Below are positions 1-10,066 of a stretch of DNA of 64,000 bases, one piece after another. A program made the position numbers and the translations under genes. Source of the stretch: Roseitranquillus sp963749675 (GTDB taxonomy: Bacteria; Pseudomonadota; Alphaproteobacteria; Rhodobacterales; Rhodobacteraceae); NCBI GenBank assembly GCA_963749675.1, contig CAVVNT010000007.1, positions 1-64,000 of the forward strand. Direction: 5' to 3'. Each line of letters opens with the position of its first letter. The first letter of the stretch is position 1. The notes under the pieces are model-generated. The model worked only from the letters and a program-made list of their open reading frames with translations, did no database searches and was not told the origin of the DNA.

Positions 1-289
1 CACCTACGTGAACCACACCTTCACCACGCATCTCGCGCTCAGCGCCTCGCTGCAGCCCTATGCCGGATTCGCCGACGACCGCATCTGCGAGTACCCCGCC
101 CAGCCGAGCACGCTCGCCCGGGCGCTCGCCGCCAATCCGATCGGACGCGACGCGGCGGGCGAGATCCGCGCGCCAGAAGCGCCCGGCCTCGGCATCGAGA
201 TCGACATTGCCGCGCTCGCGCCGTACCTGGTCGAGACCGAGATCCGTGTGGGCGGTCAGACGCTTTACGTCACGCCACCGCTGACCTGA
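1..289 (+). CDS. Enolase-superfamily (mandelate racemase/muconate lactonizing type) enzyme, C-terminal fragment
   Basis: The frame is open from the window edge, so only the last ~95 residues are visible. The fragment begins with a TYVNHTFTTHLALSASL-like segment, in which a His sits at the end of a barrel strand, and runs through ICEYP to a closing Ala/Pro-rich tail. This is the usual ending of mandelate racemase-like sugar-acid dehydratases or epimerases. The catalytic barrel residues lie outside the window, so substrate cannot be judged. It converges on the ABC ATPase genes of the neighbouring transport locus, which suggests that it acts on the imported compound. The family call is fairly secure; any specific reaction would be a guess. 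Confidence 0.6.
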   Translation, partial: TYVNHTFTTHLALSASLQPYAGFADDRICEYPAQPSTLARALAANPIGRDAAGEIRAPEAPGLGIEIDIAALAPYLVETEIRVGGQTLYVTPPLT

Positions 290-333
290 CGCAATGACCG
301 CTCCGGCAATTCCGTATGGCAGGGAAGGATATC

Positions 334-1335
<1,002 letters not shown>

Positions 1336-1339
<4 letters not shown>

Positions 1340-2373
1340 GAAGGCCGCTCCGGAAACCGGTAGCCGGTGTTGCGGATGCAGGCGGCGCGGTGCTCCGGCC
1401 CGACCTCGTAGAGCAACGGCTGTGCCGCATCGCAGACCGGCCGGGCGAAGTCGCAGCGCGGCGCGAAGCGGCACCCCGGCGGCAGGTCCGTCACCGATGG
1501 CACGGTGCCGCGGATGGCATTCAGGCGGCTTGCGGGCCTGTCGACCTGCGGGATGCTGTCGAGGAGCGCCTGAGTGTAGGGGTGGCGCGGCGCCTCGAAG
1601 ATCGTATCCGCGCGCGCCTCTTCCATGACCTTGCCGAGATACATGATCAGCACGCGCTCGGTGAAGGCCGAGACGACGCCGAGATCGTGGCTGATGAGCA
1701 CGATCCCCATCCCGTACTCCGCCTGCAGGTCCAGCATCAGGTCGAGGATCTGCGCCTGGATGGTGACGTCGAGCGCGGTCGTCGGCTCGTCCGCGATCAG
1801 CAGGCGCGGGCGGCAGATCAGGGCCATCGCGATCATCACCCGCTGCCGCATGCCGCCCGACATGTGGTGCGGGTAGTCGCCGACGCGCTGCTCGGGCGCG
1901 GCGATGCCCACCCGCCTCAGCGCCTCGATCGCCCTGTCGCGCGCCTCGCGCCGGGACACGCGCAGATGGCGGCGCGCGGTCTCGGCGATCTGCTCGCCGA
2001 CCGTCATGACGGGATTGAGCGCCGTCGTCGGTTCCTGGAAGATCATGCCCATCGCGGCGCCGCGCAGCGCGTCCATCCGGTCCGGACGCGCGCGGAGCAG
2101 ATCCTCGCCCATCAGCCGCAGGCGGTCGGCGCGCATGCGGCCGCCGGTGGGCAGGAGGCCCATAATGGCGAGCGCCGTCATGCTCTTGCCACTGCCCGAC
2201 TCGCCGACGATCCCGAGGATCTCGCCGGGATCGAGAGAGAACGAGATGCCGTCGAGAATGTCGAAGCCGGAGAACGACACGCACAGGTCCTGCACCTCGA
2301 GCAGCGGCGCGGAACCGGACTTGTTCTGTCGCGGCTCGGGTCGCAGCACCGGGTCAGGCTCTCCTTCAGGCAC
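1336..2373 (-). CDS. Peptide-type ABC transporter ATP-binding protein (DppD-like)
   Basis: This 345-residue ATPase of the oligopeptide/dipeptide importer class is presumably paired with the DppF-like ATPase that follows it with a 4-base overlap. It carries Walker A GESGSGKS (about residues 55-62), Q-loop MIFQEPTTALNP, signature SGGMRQR, Walker B LLIADEPTTALD and an H-loop in LISHDLGV. The C-terminal tail contains the CRFAPRCDFARPVC cysteine motif typical of these ATPases. It lies directly downstream of a GntR regulator and is divergent from the binding-protein and permease genes, so together they form one complete importer. Substrate could be a peptide, a sugar acid or another small solute. 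Confidence 0.9.
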
Positions 2374-2388
2374 GCGTCGGGGCCTTGT

Positions 2389-3216
2389 TCAGGTGGTCGC
2401 CGCCGGATGCGTGGCGCCGCCCCGGGCCTCTCCGATCCGGCGCAGCTGCTCGACGAGATCCTCGTAGTCGACCGCCCTGCTATAATCGAGGATGTGGACC
2501 TTCATCAGACCGTTGAAACCCTCACGGTCACCGGATCGCAGCGAGTCGATCACCTCGTCGTGCTCGTCAACGATCTCCTTCAGAGGTTTGCGCCGGGTGG
2601 CCAGGCCGAAGATGATGGTGAGCTGCCGTGACAAGGGCTCCCAGCTGCGCACCAGCACCTCGTTGCCCGACAGCTGGCACAGGCGCCGGTGGAACTCGGT
2701 GTCGAGCTCCGCCACGCTGAAGCTGTCGTCTGCGTCGGCGGCCTTGTGCATCTGCGCAAGCACGTCGGTCAGTTCATCGAGGCTGGCGGCGCCCAAGCCG
2801 AGCCTCTGCATCGCTTCGGCGCCGGCAAGCTGCTCGAGCGCCAGGCGCACCTTGAGGATCTTCTCCAGCCCCTCGATGTCGACGCTCATCAGCCGCATGC
2901 CGCGATACCGCTCGCTGACCACGACCGACTGGCTTTCCAGCAGCCGCAGCGCCTCGCGCACCGGGATCCGGCTGACCTTGAGCGAACGGGCGAGCTCCGC
3001 TTCGACGATACGGTCGCCGGGCAGGAACATGCCCTGCGCCGTCGCCTCGACGATGGCGTCGACGACCTGCTCGACCAGCGTTCTTGAGCGAGCGGGGCGA
3101 GACTTGCCGACCCTCGGGCGACCTTGACCGTCGGCTGATCTAGCATGTTGGTGGAACCTCTTGACAAATTCTGACGGGGCGACATCGTATACATTAATAC
3201 GATCTCGGGCTGCCAT
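2389..3216 (-). CDS. GntR-family (FadR/FCD subfamily) transcriptional regulator
   Basis: The N-terminal winged helix is visible in the IVEAELARSLKVSRIPVREAL stretch, followed by an all-helical FCD ligand-binding domain with the ELDTEFHRRL motif. The in-frame ATG at 3216 would run the coding sequence through a palindrome at 3184-3203. A better start is ATG at 3146 in the adjacent frame (MLDQPTVKVARGSASLAPLAQ), which has an AGAGG-type ribosome site 10 bases upstream and would join the main frame by a one-base change near 3085. With that start the palindrome lies outside the gene, as expected for an operator. It probably controls the divergent transport locus and itself. Confidence 0.8.
   Translation of the reverse strand: MAARDRINVYDVAPSEFVKRFHQHARSADGQGRPRVGKSRPARSRTLVEQVVDAIVEATAQGMFLPGDRIVEAELARSLKVSRIPVREALRLLESQSVVVSERYRGMRLMSVDIEGLEKILKVRLALEQLAGAEAMQRLGLGAASLDELTDVLAQMHKAADADDSFSVAELDTEFHRRLCQLSGNEVLVRSWEPLSRQLTIIFGLATRRKPLKEIVDEHDEVIDSLRSGDREGFNGLMKVHILDYSRAVDYEDLVEQLRRIGEARGGATHPAATT
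3184..3203. promoter_or_regulatory. Candidate GntR operator: perfect 7-bp inverted repeat
   Basis: ATCGTAT and ATACGAT are perfect inverted arms separated by ACATTA. The site lies between the GntR regulator (preferred start 3146) and the binding-protein gene (start 3300). The left half also contains the hexamer GTATAC, resembling the TTGTATACAA operator reported for the FCD regulator MatR. The position between divergent arms suits an autoregulatory operator. Binding is inferred, not shown. Confidence 0.5.
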
Positions 3217-3299
3217 GGCGTTATAGTCTCGAGACACTCCCCCAGCAAGCCGCGTGCAGAACCGGGACGACGGACACTCAGCAGGGAAGGATCGGACAC

Positions 3300-4866
3300 A
3301 TGAGGACTCTGACGGAACTGCCAAGGATGCTCCGGCGGCTCGGGGCCGCCGGGATGTTCTCACTCGCGTGCCTGCCGGCGTTCGCCCAGACCGAGGGCGG
3401 CGAGCTCATCGCCGTGCAGGCCTCGAACCCGCCGAGTCTCGATGCGATGTCCACCTCCTCGCAGGCGTCTCGCAACATCAACATGAACATCTACGAGACG
3501 CTCTACGGCTTCGGCGAGGACATCAAGCCGATCCCGATCCTCGCGGAAGGCGTCGAGATCTCCGAGGACGGCCTGACCTACGTCTTTCCGCTGCGCCAGG
3601 GCGTGCTGTTTCACAACGGCAAGGAGATGAAGGCCCGAGGACGTCAAGGCGTCGCTTGATCGCTATCGCGAGGTCGGCGCCACCGCGAACCTGCTCGCTC
3701 CGGTCAAGGAGCATCGAGATCACCGGCGACTACGAGGTGACGTTCCACATGGTCGAGCCGACGCCGACCTTCCTCGAGAGCTTCTCCTCGCCACGCGCAC
3801 CGGCCGTCATCATACCCGAGGAGGATGGCAAGGCGGCGGCGGGCAAGACCAGCCTCGTCGGCACCGGGCCGTACAAGTACGTCGAATACGTTCCCGACAG
3901 CCACGTCACGCTGGAGAAGTTCGCCGACTACACGGCCGATACCGACAGCGATGGCCCGGACGGCTTCGGCGGCAACAAGACGGCCTACCTCGACACGAGT
4001 GACCTTCCGCATCATCCCCGAACCGGGCGCGCAGGTCGCAGCGCTCGAGGCCGGCGAGGTGCACCTGCTCGAGCAGATCCCCGTGCCGTCCGCACGCAGA
4101 CTCGAGTCGAACCCCGACATAACGCTTTACGAGAACATGCCGTGGGCGTTCATGACCTTCATCCTGAACACCAACGTCCCGCCCACCGACAACGTCAAGT
4201 TCCGCGAGGCCGTGCAGGTCGCGCTGAACATGGAAGAGATCATGGGCATCGCGACCGAGGGCCTGTTCCAGCTGAACCACAGCTGGGCCTATCCCGGCAC
4301 CACCTACGACGCGGGCGACATCGGCAAGGACTACTACAACCAGGCCGACGCCGAGCGCGCCAAGGCCCTGCTGGAGGAGGCGGGCTACTACGGATCAGGA
4401 GTTCGTGCTCCTGACCGACAGCACCATCCCCGAGCACGGCAAGGCCGCCGTCGTGATCGCCGAGCAGCTCAAGGGCGTCGGCATCAACGCCGTCATCAAC
4501 CAGGTGGACTGGCCGACGACCCTGAACCTCCGGCTTCAGGACGAGGGTTGGAACGGCTGGACGCTGATGATGGGGATCGAACCCTACGTCGGGCCTTCGG
4601 CGCTCATCGCGACGCTGGCTTCGCCGGCCCGGCCGCACTTCGTCAAGCCAGACGAGGAGCTCGACGCGCTCTACCAGGAGCTGATCACGGGCGAGACTGT
4701 CGAGGCGCGGCAGGAGACGATGAAGAAGATCCAGGAGCGCCTCTACGAGATCTTCGCCATCATCAAGATCGGCGACACCGGGATGATGCAGGCGGCGCGG
4801 TCGAACGTGAAGGGGTTCGAGCCGTTCCGGTTTCCACGGCTCTACGACGTGTGGCTCGAGGACTGA
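3300..4866 (+). pseudogene. Peptide-type ABC transporter substrate-binding protein (SBP family 5), four frameshifts
   Basis: This is a periplasmic binding protein of the DppA/OppA type, about 520 residues when the frames are joined, which matches the family length. It starts at ATG 3300 with a signal peptide (hydrophobic GMFSLACLPAFAQ) and continues with ETLYGFGEDIKPIPILAEG, the usual N-terminal lobe. The frame moves by one extra base near 3636, 3710, 3998 and 4392, each time resuming exactly in the homologous sequence (for example VTFRIIPEPGAQVAALEAGE after 3998). All four events are +1 and nothing is missing. That pattern fits either base-calling insertions or very recent inactivation. It is the first gene of the plus-strand arm, followed by two permeases. 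Confidence 0.8.
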
Positions 4867-4938
4867 GACCGATCCGCGGGCTGCGCGCATGCCGTGCCGC
4901 CCGCCATCCCGGGGCCCGTCCAAGCGCGTGAGCCAGCG

Positions 4939-5886
4939 ATGATCCGGTTCCTGCTGCACCGCCTTCTCAGCGCGATCCCGGTCCTGTTCGTCGTCTCGCT
5001 CGTGACGTTCCTGATCATGTGGTTGGTGCCGGGCGACATCTCGATGGAGATCGGCGGCACCGACGCCAGCGCCGAGGATCTGGCGGCGATCCGCGCGCGG
5101 CTCGGCCTCGACCGGCCGCTCTGGGAGCGCGCGCTCGCCTGGTACGGTGACGTCCTTCGTGGCGATTTGGGCTATTCGTACCTGCTCAACCGCTCCGTCA
5201 CCGATGCCGTCCTGGAGCGGCTGCCGGTGACGCTGTCGCTGACGGCGATCGCGCTGGCTCTTGCCACCCTCCTCGGCATGGTGCTCGGCATCCTCGCCGC
5301 GGTGCGTCACAACACCTGGATCGACCAGGGCGCGATGGTCACCGCGCTCGTCGGCCTGTCGATTCCCGACTTCTGGTTCGGCATCGTTCTGATCATCGTC
5401 TTCGGCGTCTGGCTCGGCTGGCTGCCGACCGGTGGCTTCGTCCCGCTGACCGAAGACCCGGTTGGCTGGGCGCGCAGCATGGCGCTTCCCGCCATCACCC
5501 TCGCCCTGACGCAGATGGGCGTCATCGCCCGGATGACCCGCTCGGCGATGCTCGACGTCCTGAACCAGGACTACATCCGCACCGCCCGCGCGAAGGGCAT
5601 GCGCGCACGGACGGTGATCTTCCGCCACGGGCTCGGAAACGCCATGATCCCGATCGTCACCGTGGTCGGCGTCATGACCGGCGTGATGCTGTCGGGCGCC
5701 GTGGTGATCGAGACGGTGTTCTCGCTGCCCGGCGTCGGCCGCCTCATCATCGGCGCGATCCAGCGGCGCGACTTTCCGATCATCCAGGGTGGGCTGCTCA
5801 TCACCGCGTGCGTCTTCGTCTTCGTCAACCTCGTCGTGGACCTGCTCTACGTCTGGTTCGATCCGCGGGTTCGGGATGAGCGCTGA
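4939..5886 (+). CDS. Peptide-type ABC transporter permease (DppB-like)
   Basis: This 315-residue inner-membrane permease begins MIRFLLHRLLSAIPVLFVVS, the classic first transmembrane segment of DppB/OppB proteins. Further hydrophobic segments follow, with the EAA loop near residues 210-230 (YIRTARAKGMRARTVIFRHGLGN), which contacts the ATPase. ATG 4939 is preferred to upstream 4894 because it places the first membrane helix at the N-terminus. It lies 73 bases after the binding protein and overlaps the next permease by 11 bases, so both are one transcription unit. Confidence 0.9.
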   Translation: MIRFLLHRLLSAIPVLFVVSLVTFLIMWLVPGDISMEIGGTDASAEDLAAIRARLGLDRPLWERALAWYGDVLRGDLGYSYLLNRSVTDAVLERLPVTLSLTAIALALATLLGMVLGILAAVRHNTWIDQGAMVTALVGLSIPDFWFGIVLIIVFGVWLGWLPTGGFVPLTEDPVGWARSMALPAITLALTQMGVIARMTRSAMLDVLNQDYIRTARAKGMRARTVIFRHGLGNAMIPIVTVVGVMTGVMLSGAVVIETVFSLPGVGRLIIGAIQRRDFPIIQGGLLITACVFVFVNLVVDLLYVWFDPRVRDER

Positions 5887-6787
5887 CGAGCTGGCGGCCG
5901 GCGACGGCGCCTCGATCGCGGCCGAGGTCCGCCGCGCACGCCGACGCCGGCGTGCCCGCTTCGCCCGACGCCTCCTCGTGCACCGATCCTTCGCCGTGGG
6001 CGCGGCGATCCTGTCGGTGTTCGTGCTGACTGCGCTCTTCGCGGGGCTGATCGCGCCCTACGGCCCGACGCAGATCGACTATCGGTCGATCCTTTTTCCG
6101 CCATCGGTGGCGCATCCGTTCGGCACCGATGCCTTCGGCCGCGACATCCTCAGCCGGGTGGTCTACGGCACCCGAGTCTCGCTCAGGATCGGTATCTCCG
6201 TCGTGGTGCTGACAGGGCTCCTCGGCACGCTGCTCGGCACGCTGGCGAGCTACGTGCGCGGGCTCGACGGCCTGATCATGCGGACCCTCGACGGGCTGAT
6301 GGCGTTTCCGGGCGTGCTGCTGGCCATCGCCCTCGCCGCGGCGCTGGGGCCGTCCGAGACCAACGCCATCGTCGCGCTGACCGTCACCTTCACACCGCGC
6401 ACGGCCCGGATCGTCCGCGCCAGCGTGTTGGTGGTGCAGAAGCTTCAGTATGTCGAGGCGGCGCTCGCGATAGGTGCCGGCCATGCCCGGATCGTCACGC
6501 GCTACATCCTCGCCAACGCGCTCTCACCGCTCATCGTACAGCTCACCTACGTGTTCGCGATCTCGATCATCGCCGAGGCGATCCTGAGCTTTCTCGGTGT
6601 CGGCCCCCCTCCGCCGGCTCCGTCCCTCGGAAACATCATCGCCGAGGGCCGCAATTATGTTCAGGAAGCGTGGTGGATCGCCGTCTTTCCCGGTTTCGTC
6701 ATCGCGCTCGCAGTCCTCGGCCTGAACCTCATGGGCGACGGCCTGCGCGACGTGATCGATCCCCGGCACGCGGGACGCGACATTTGA
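5876..6787 (+). CDS. Peptide-type ABC transporter permease (DppC-like)
   Basis: This 303-residue second permease has an Arg-rich cytoplasmic N-terminus (RRARRRRRARFARRLLVHRS), a first membrane helix and the family hallmark HPFGTDAFGRDILSRVVYGTR. An EAA-type loop (EAALAIGAGHARIVTRYIL) follows. The ATG at 5876 lies inside the end of the upstream permease gene, an 11-base overlap that implies translational coupling. It completes the importer with the two divergent ATPases. The gene ends at 6787 with no further gene on this strand until the IS remnant, so the operon probably stops here. Confidence 0.9.
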   Translation: MSADELAAGDGASIAAEVRRARRRRRARFARRLLVHRSFAVGAAILSVFVLTALFAGLIAPYGPTQIDYRSILFPPSVAHPFGTDAFGRDILSRVVYGTRVSLRIGISVVVLTGLLGTLLGTLASYVRGLDGLIMRTLDGLMAFPGVLLAIALAAALGPSETNAIVALTVTFTPRTARIVRASVLVVQKLQYVEAALAIGAGHARIVTRYILANALSPLIVQLTYVFAISIIAEAILSFLGVGPPPPAPSLGNIIAEGRNYVQEAWWIAVFPGFVIALAVLGLNLMGDGLRDVIDPRHAGRDI

Positions 6788-7048
6788 GAGGGTGTCGTCT
6801 GATCGCACGCTGGGATGCAACCTCGTTCACTGGCGCCGAGGCTGTCGTGTGCCGGGAGCAGTGTCGTCTTCGCGGTCGACATCAGTCGCCGCATGATGGG
6901 GCTTCGCGGGAGGAGCCTTCCATGGTGTGAATCGCACGCGACGGGCAGGAGAGCCCGAAGGTGCATCAGCCTCAGCGGAATGGCTCGCCCACGTCCCGGC
7001 AGGGACGCCTCGATGCGCCTCGGTGCGGGGGCATCTGAACCTGCCGCA

Positions 7049-7740
7049 TCAGGCCATCGCGCAGATTTGTCGCTCGAACGCCTCTCCGGATTTCAGCATC
7101 GCGTGCATGATGACGGCCAGCTTGCGGGCGACGGCGACGGCGGCGCGCTTGGGCAAGGAGCTGCCGCCCGAGCTCGGCGGCGCGGGTGCGCACGCTACGC
7201 CAGGTCTCGAGGACCGGCAGGATGATGCGCGCGAGCTCTTCCCGGCGGGCCAGAAGGCGGTGGACCTCGGCGTCGAACGTACCGCCCTTGCCGCGCGGGA
7301 CGACGAGCCCGAACGTCTTCATCAGCCCGCGGATCTGTTCGACAGCTCGGTCGTGATCCTGACGAGCCTGGTGCGTGCGGCGATCAGCGTGCGGATCAGC
7401 ATGCCGTCGTAGCCCTTCACGCGCACTTCGCGGCAGAAGCCGACCTCGGCCAGATGCGCCAGACCATCGGCAGCGTTCGATGCGCTTTCGCGGCCCCACC
7501 GGGGCCACGGTCGCATCTCACCATGTTCGGCGTCCCTTGGCGTGGCGGGCATCGATGCAGATCGCCGGAAGACCTTCAGCGCGAAACGAGTGGTAGAACC
7601 ACACCGACAGCGGGCCGGTCTCGAAGATCACCAGTTCCGCCGCTGGTGCCCGCTTGCGCAGACCCTCCGCAACCAACTTCGGGTCTGAGGCTGCCAAAGA
7701 CATCACCGGAGGTGATTTTGCCTTCGTCCATCTTCTTCAC
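7049..7740 (-). pseudogene. Remnant of an IS110-family transposase
   Basis: Three frames together give a scrambled IS110-family transposase. An N-terminal piece (KLVAEGLRKRAPAAELVIFETGP, about 7530-7700) is followed by an ADGLAHLAEVGFCREVRVKGYD stretch, then IRGLMKTFGLVVPRGKGG. The last part is the C-terminal ARKLAVIMHAML tail, ending at 7049. The middle of the protein, including the second conserved domain with its Ser motif, is deleted, and at least three frameshifts separate the pieces. The copy is inactive and belongs to a different subgroup from the intact IS110-like element at 60733-62114. No clear ends can be marked. Confidence 0.7.
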
Positions 7741-8090
7741 GCCACCGGCAAAATCCTCCCAGGCATCGGCGCGGCCCGCCTCGATGGCCGTCTTGCGTCC
7801 GGGACACGCTGACGATCTAAGGGCGGGCGGGCGCATCCGCCGGCCCCGATCACCTGACCGGTCCGGGCCTACATGCCGTTGCCAGCTCAGGAGTATCCTC
7901 AGCGGCAGGAGGCGGCGAGCTTCAGCCGACCGGGTGCCAGAGAAGCTCTCCTGGCACTTGAGGAGGCATTGGCGAACCAGCGCCGGTCCGCCGCAGGTGC
8001 GGCGGACGGTGCGACGGGCCGGCATCGCCTTCCAGCTCGAAGTCGGCTGCAACTATCATCCGTACGCCGCACCGTGCGCCTGCCCCGGAT
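7741..8090. other. No recognisable gene
   Basis: About 350 bases lie between the eroded transposase and the peptidase-like gene. Short open frames exist on both strands but have no recognisable domain and strongly arginine-skewed composition, as expected of chance frames in G+C-rich DNA. No repeat, RNA or terminator was seen. It may be residual insertion-sequence DNA. Confidence 0.4.
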
Positions 8091-9053
8091 TTACCCGGGT
8101 CGGCGGAGGTGGCCGTGAGCGAAGTCGAGCTTCTCGCGCACCTGCGGGGTCAGAACGAACGGATAGAGGTCCGGCAGATCCATCGCGCGGTTCACATGAT
8201 TGACCGCGAGCGCGATTGTGCTCGCCAAAGAGACGAGCGCGTCAGAGGCGGTTTCCGTGTAGGCATCGTAGCGAGGCGGCGGCCCGTCCGGCGTCGCCAA
8301 GGACGCGGCCGCGACGCTGTCGGTGAGATCGACGAGATGCAGCAGGTGCGCCACCGTCTCCGCCCAGTCCTCGTGCGGGTGAGCGGTGGCGTAGCTGGTG
8401 ATGTAGCTCCCGTCGTTTTCCGCCGGCGACGCGTAGTGCGCCTCAAGTGCCGCGCCGTAGTCCGATGTCTCGTCGCCGAAGAGCCCCCGGAACGCCGCGA
8501 CGAAGTCGGCGTCGTCCGACAGGCGCACGAACAGGAAGTGCGCGGTCTCGTGCCTGATGTGGCCGGTCATCGTGCGGTAGCGCTCGCCGAGTTCAGCCTG
8601 TCGCTCGGCTCGCACCGCCTCCGAGGCCTCGGTGACGTTGATGGTGATGACGCCGTCGGCGTGGCCCATCGTCACGTTCTCCTCTCCCGCCAGCGTCTCC
8701 TCGGACAGCATCCGGAAGGTCGGCCGTGCCCCGCCATCCGCGGCGGTGAACCAGCCCCAGCGCGCCAGGTTCGCCAGCACCCATCGCTTGGCGAGTTCGG
8801 TCTGCGCCCAGTGGCCGACATTGCCGTCCGCGCGAAGGTCCGGCACGACGTCCGTCATCTCGCATGATTGGCAAAGCGCCCCTTGCGCAGGCGCCGCCCA
8901 GTTGCAGGAAATATCGTCGCGATTGGCACAGAACCAGCCGTCGGTCGTCATCTCCTGCCGCTCGGGGTCGAAAGTGACCAGCTGCCCGCAGGCGCAGGAC
9001 GGGTTGTGGAAGTAGAGCGGCTCGCCACAGGCGGGACACCGGAAGATTTGCAT
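8091..9053 (-). CDS. Zinc-ribbon putative zinc-binding metallopeptidase
   Basis: The 320-residue protein starts with a zinc ribbon (CPACGEPLYFHNPSCACG) and has a second Cys cluster near residues 45-70. An HETAH motif, a match to the HExxH metallopeptidase signature, lies in a TGHIRHETAHFLF context. A downstream conserved stretch (TSYATAHPHEDWAETVAHLLHLVDL) could supply further metal ligands. This architecture matches a widespread bacterial family annotated only as putative zinc-binding peptidase, so substrate and role are unknown. ATG 9053 is preferred over 9062 as it starts directly before the ribbon. It is transcribed away from the aminotransferase gene. Confidence 0.8.
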   Translation of the reverse strand: MQIFRCPACGEPLYFHNPSCACGQLVTFDPERQEMTTDGWFCANRDDISCNWAAPAQGALCQSCEMTDVVPDLRADGNVGHWAQTELAKRWVLANLARWGWFTAADGGARPTFRMLSEETLAGEENVTMGHADGVITINVTEASEAVRAERQAELGERYRTMTGHIRHETAHFLFVRLSDDADFVAAFRGLFGDETSDYGAALEAHYASPAENDGSYITSYATAHPHEDWAETVAHLLHLVDLTDSVAAASLATPDGPPPRYDAYTETASDALVSLASTIALAVNHVNRAMDLPDLYPFVLTPQVREKLDFAHGHLRRPG

Positions 9054-9163
9054 GGTTCTCACCTCGTCGCGAAGCGCCTCGCTGAACCCCGCCGGTAGGC
9101 AAAGGTTCCACGCAGGCTAGCCATCGCTTCCCGCCGATGCGACACCCGAGTGGCGGAGGGCCC

Positions 9164-10066
9164 ATGTCGGACAGCCAGATCACCCACCAGGCCGAGGACG
9201 ACGCGCGGAACGAGCGCATCCTGATCCACGTCGACGGCCGCCTCGTGCCGCGCGCGGAGGCCGTGGTCAGCGTCTATGACAGCGGCTTCATGCTGGGTGA
9301 CGGCGTGTGGGAGGGGTTGCGCCTGTATGACGGCCGCTGGGCGTTTCTCGACGACCATCTCGACCGTCTGTTCGAGGCAGCCAAGGCCATCGACCTCGAC
9401 CTCGAGCGCGATCGGGCGGGCATCGTTTCCGCGCTGGAGGAAACGCGCGCCGCCAACGCCATGGAACGCGACGCGCATGCCCGCCTGATGGTGACGCGCG
9501 GCCGCAAGGCGCGACCGTTCCAGCACCCCGGCCTCAGCCGATCCGGCCCCACATTCGTCATCATCATGGAGCACTCTCGCCCCGCCCTCGCCCGGCCCGT
9601 GCGCCTGGCGACGGTGCCCCACATCCGCGGCCTGCCGATGAGCCAGGACCCCAAGCTAAATTCCCACTCCAAGCTGAACTGCGTGCTTGCCTGCATCGCG
9701 GCCGAAAAGGCGGGCGCCGACGAAGCGCTGATGCTCGACGTCCACGGGTTCGTGAACACGACCAACGCCTGCAACTTCTTCATCGTCCGTCGCGGCGCTG
9801 TTTGGACCTCGACCGGCGACTACTGCATGAACGGCATCACGCGGGCGAAGGTGGTCGAGGTCTGCCGGGCCGACGGCATTCCGGTGTTCGAGAAGAACTT
9901 CTCTCTGGTCGAGACCTACTCCGCATCCGAGGCTTTCCTTACCGGCACCTTCGGCGCGCAGACACCGGTCTGCGAGATCGACGGACGCATGATCGGCGAC
10001 TTGTGGCCGGGACCGGTGACCAGGCGCATCCAGGTTCTCTATCGCGACCTCGTCAGCCGGAGCTGA
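9164..10066 (+). CDS. Class IV PLP-dependent aminotransferase (branched-chain/D-amino-acid type)
   Basis: This 300-residue fold-type IV aminotransferase has the N-terminal strand pattern DSGFMLGDGVWEGLRLYDG, a candidate catalytic Lys in the NSHSKLN segment, and a phosphate-binding region in ALMLDVHGFVNTTNACNFF. The class includes branched-chain aminotransferases, D-amino-acid transaminases and aminodeoxychorismate lyase, and residues alone do not decide between them. ATG 9164 is chosen because the family N-terminus aligns soon after it. A sulfotransferase-like gene follows on the same strand, separated by a broken RTX gene in the opposite direction. Plants have a fused protein pairing these two domains. 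Confidence 0.85.
   Translation: MSDSQITHQAEDDARNERILIHVDGRLVPRAEAVVSVYDSGFMLGDGVWEGLRLYDGRWAFLDDHLDRLFEAAKAIDLDLERDRAGIVSALEETRAANAMERDAHARLMVTRGRKARPFQHPGLSRSGPTFVIIMEHSRPALARPVRLATVPHIRGLPMSQDPKLNSHSKLNCVLACIAAEKAGADEALMLDVHGFVNTTNACNFFIVRRGAVWTSTGDYCMNGITRAKVVEVCRADGIPVFEKNFSLVETYSASEAFLTGTFGAQTPVCEIDGRMIGDLWPGPVTRRIQVLYRDLVSRS

Noticed and set aside
3300..4866. Programmed +1 frameshifting in the binding-protein gene
   Set aside because: Four separate +1 events without a common slippery site are not compatible with programmed frameshifting; indel error or decay is simpler.
4240..5628. Long antisense frame opposite the peptide-type permease genes
   Set aside because: Arg/His/Asp-rich and without any domain; such shadows are normal opposite membrane genes in G+C-rich DNA.
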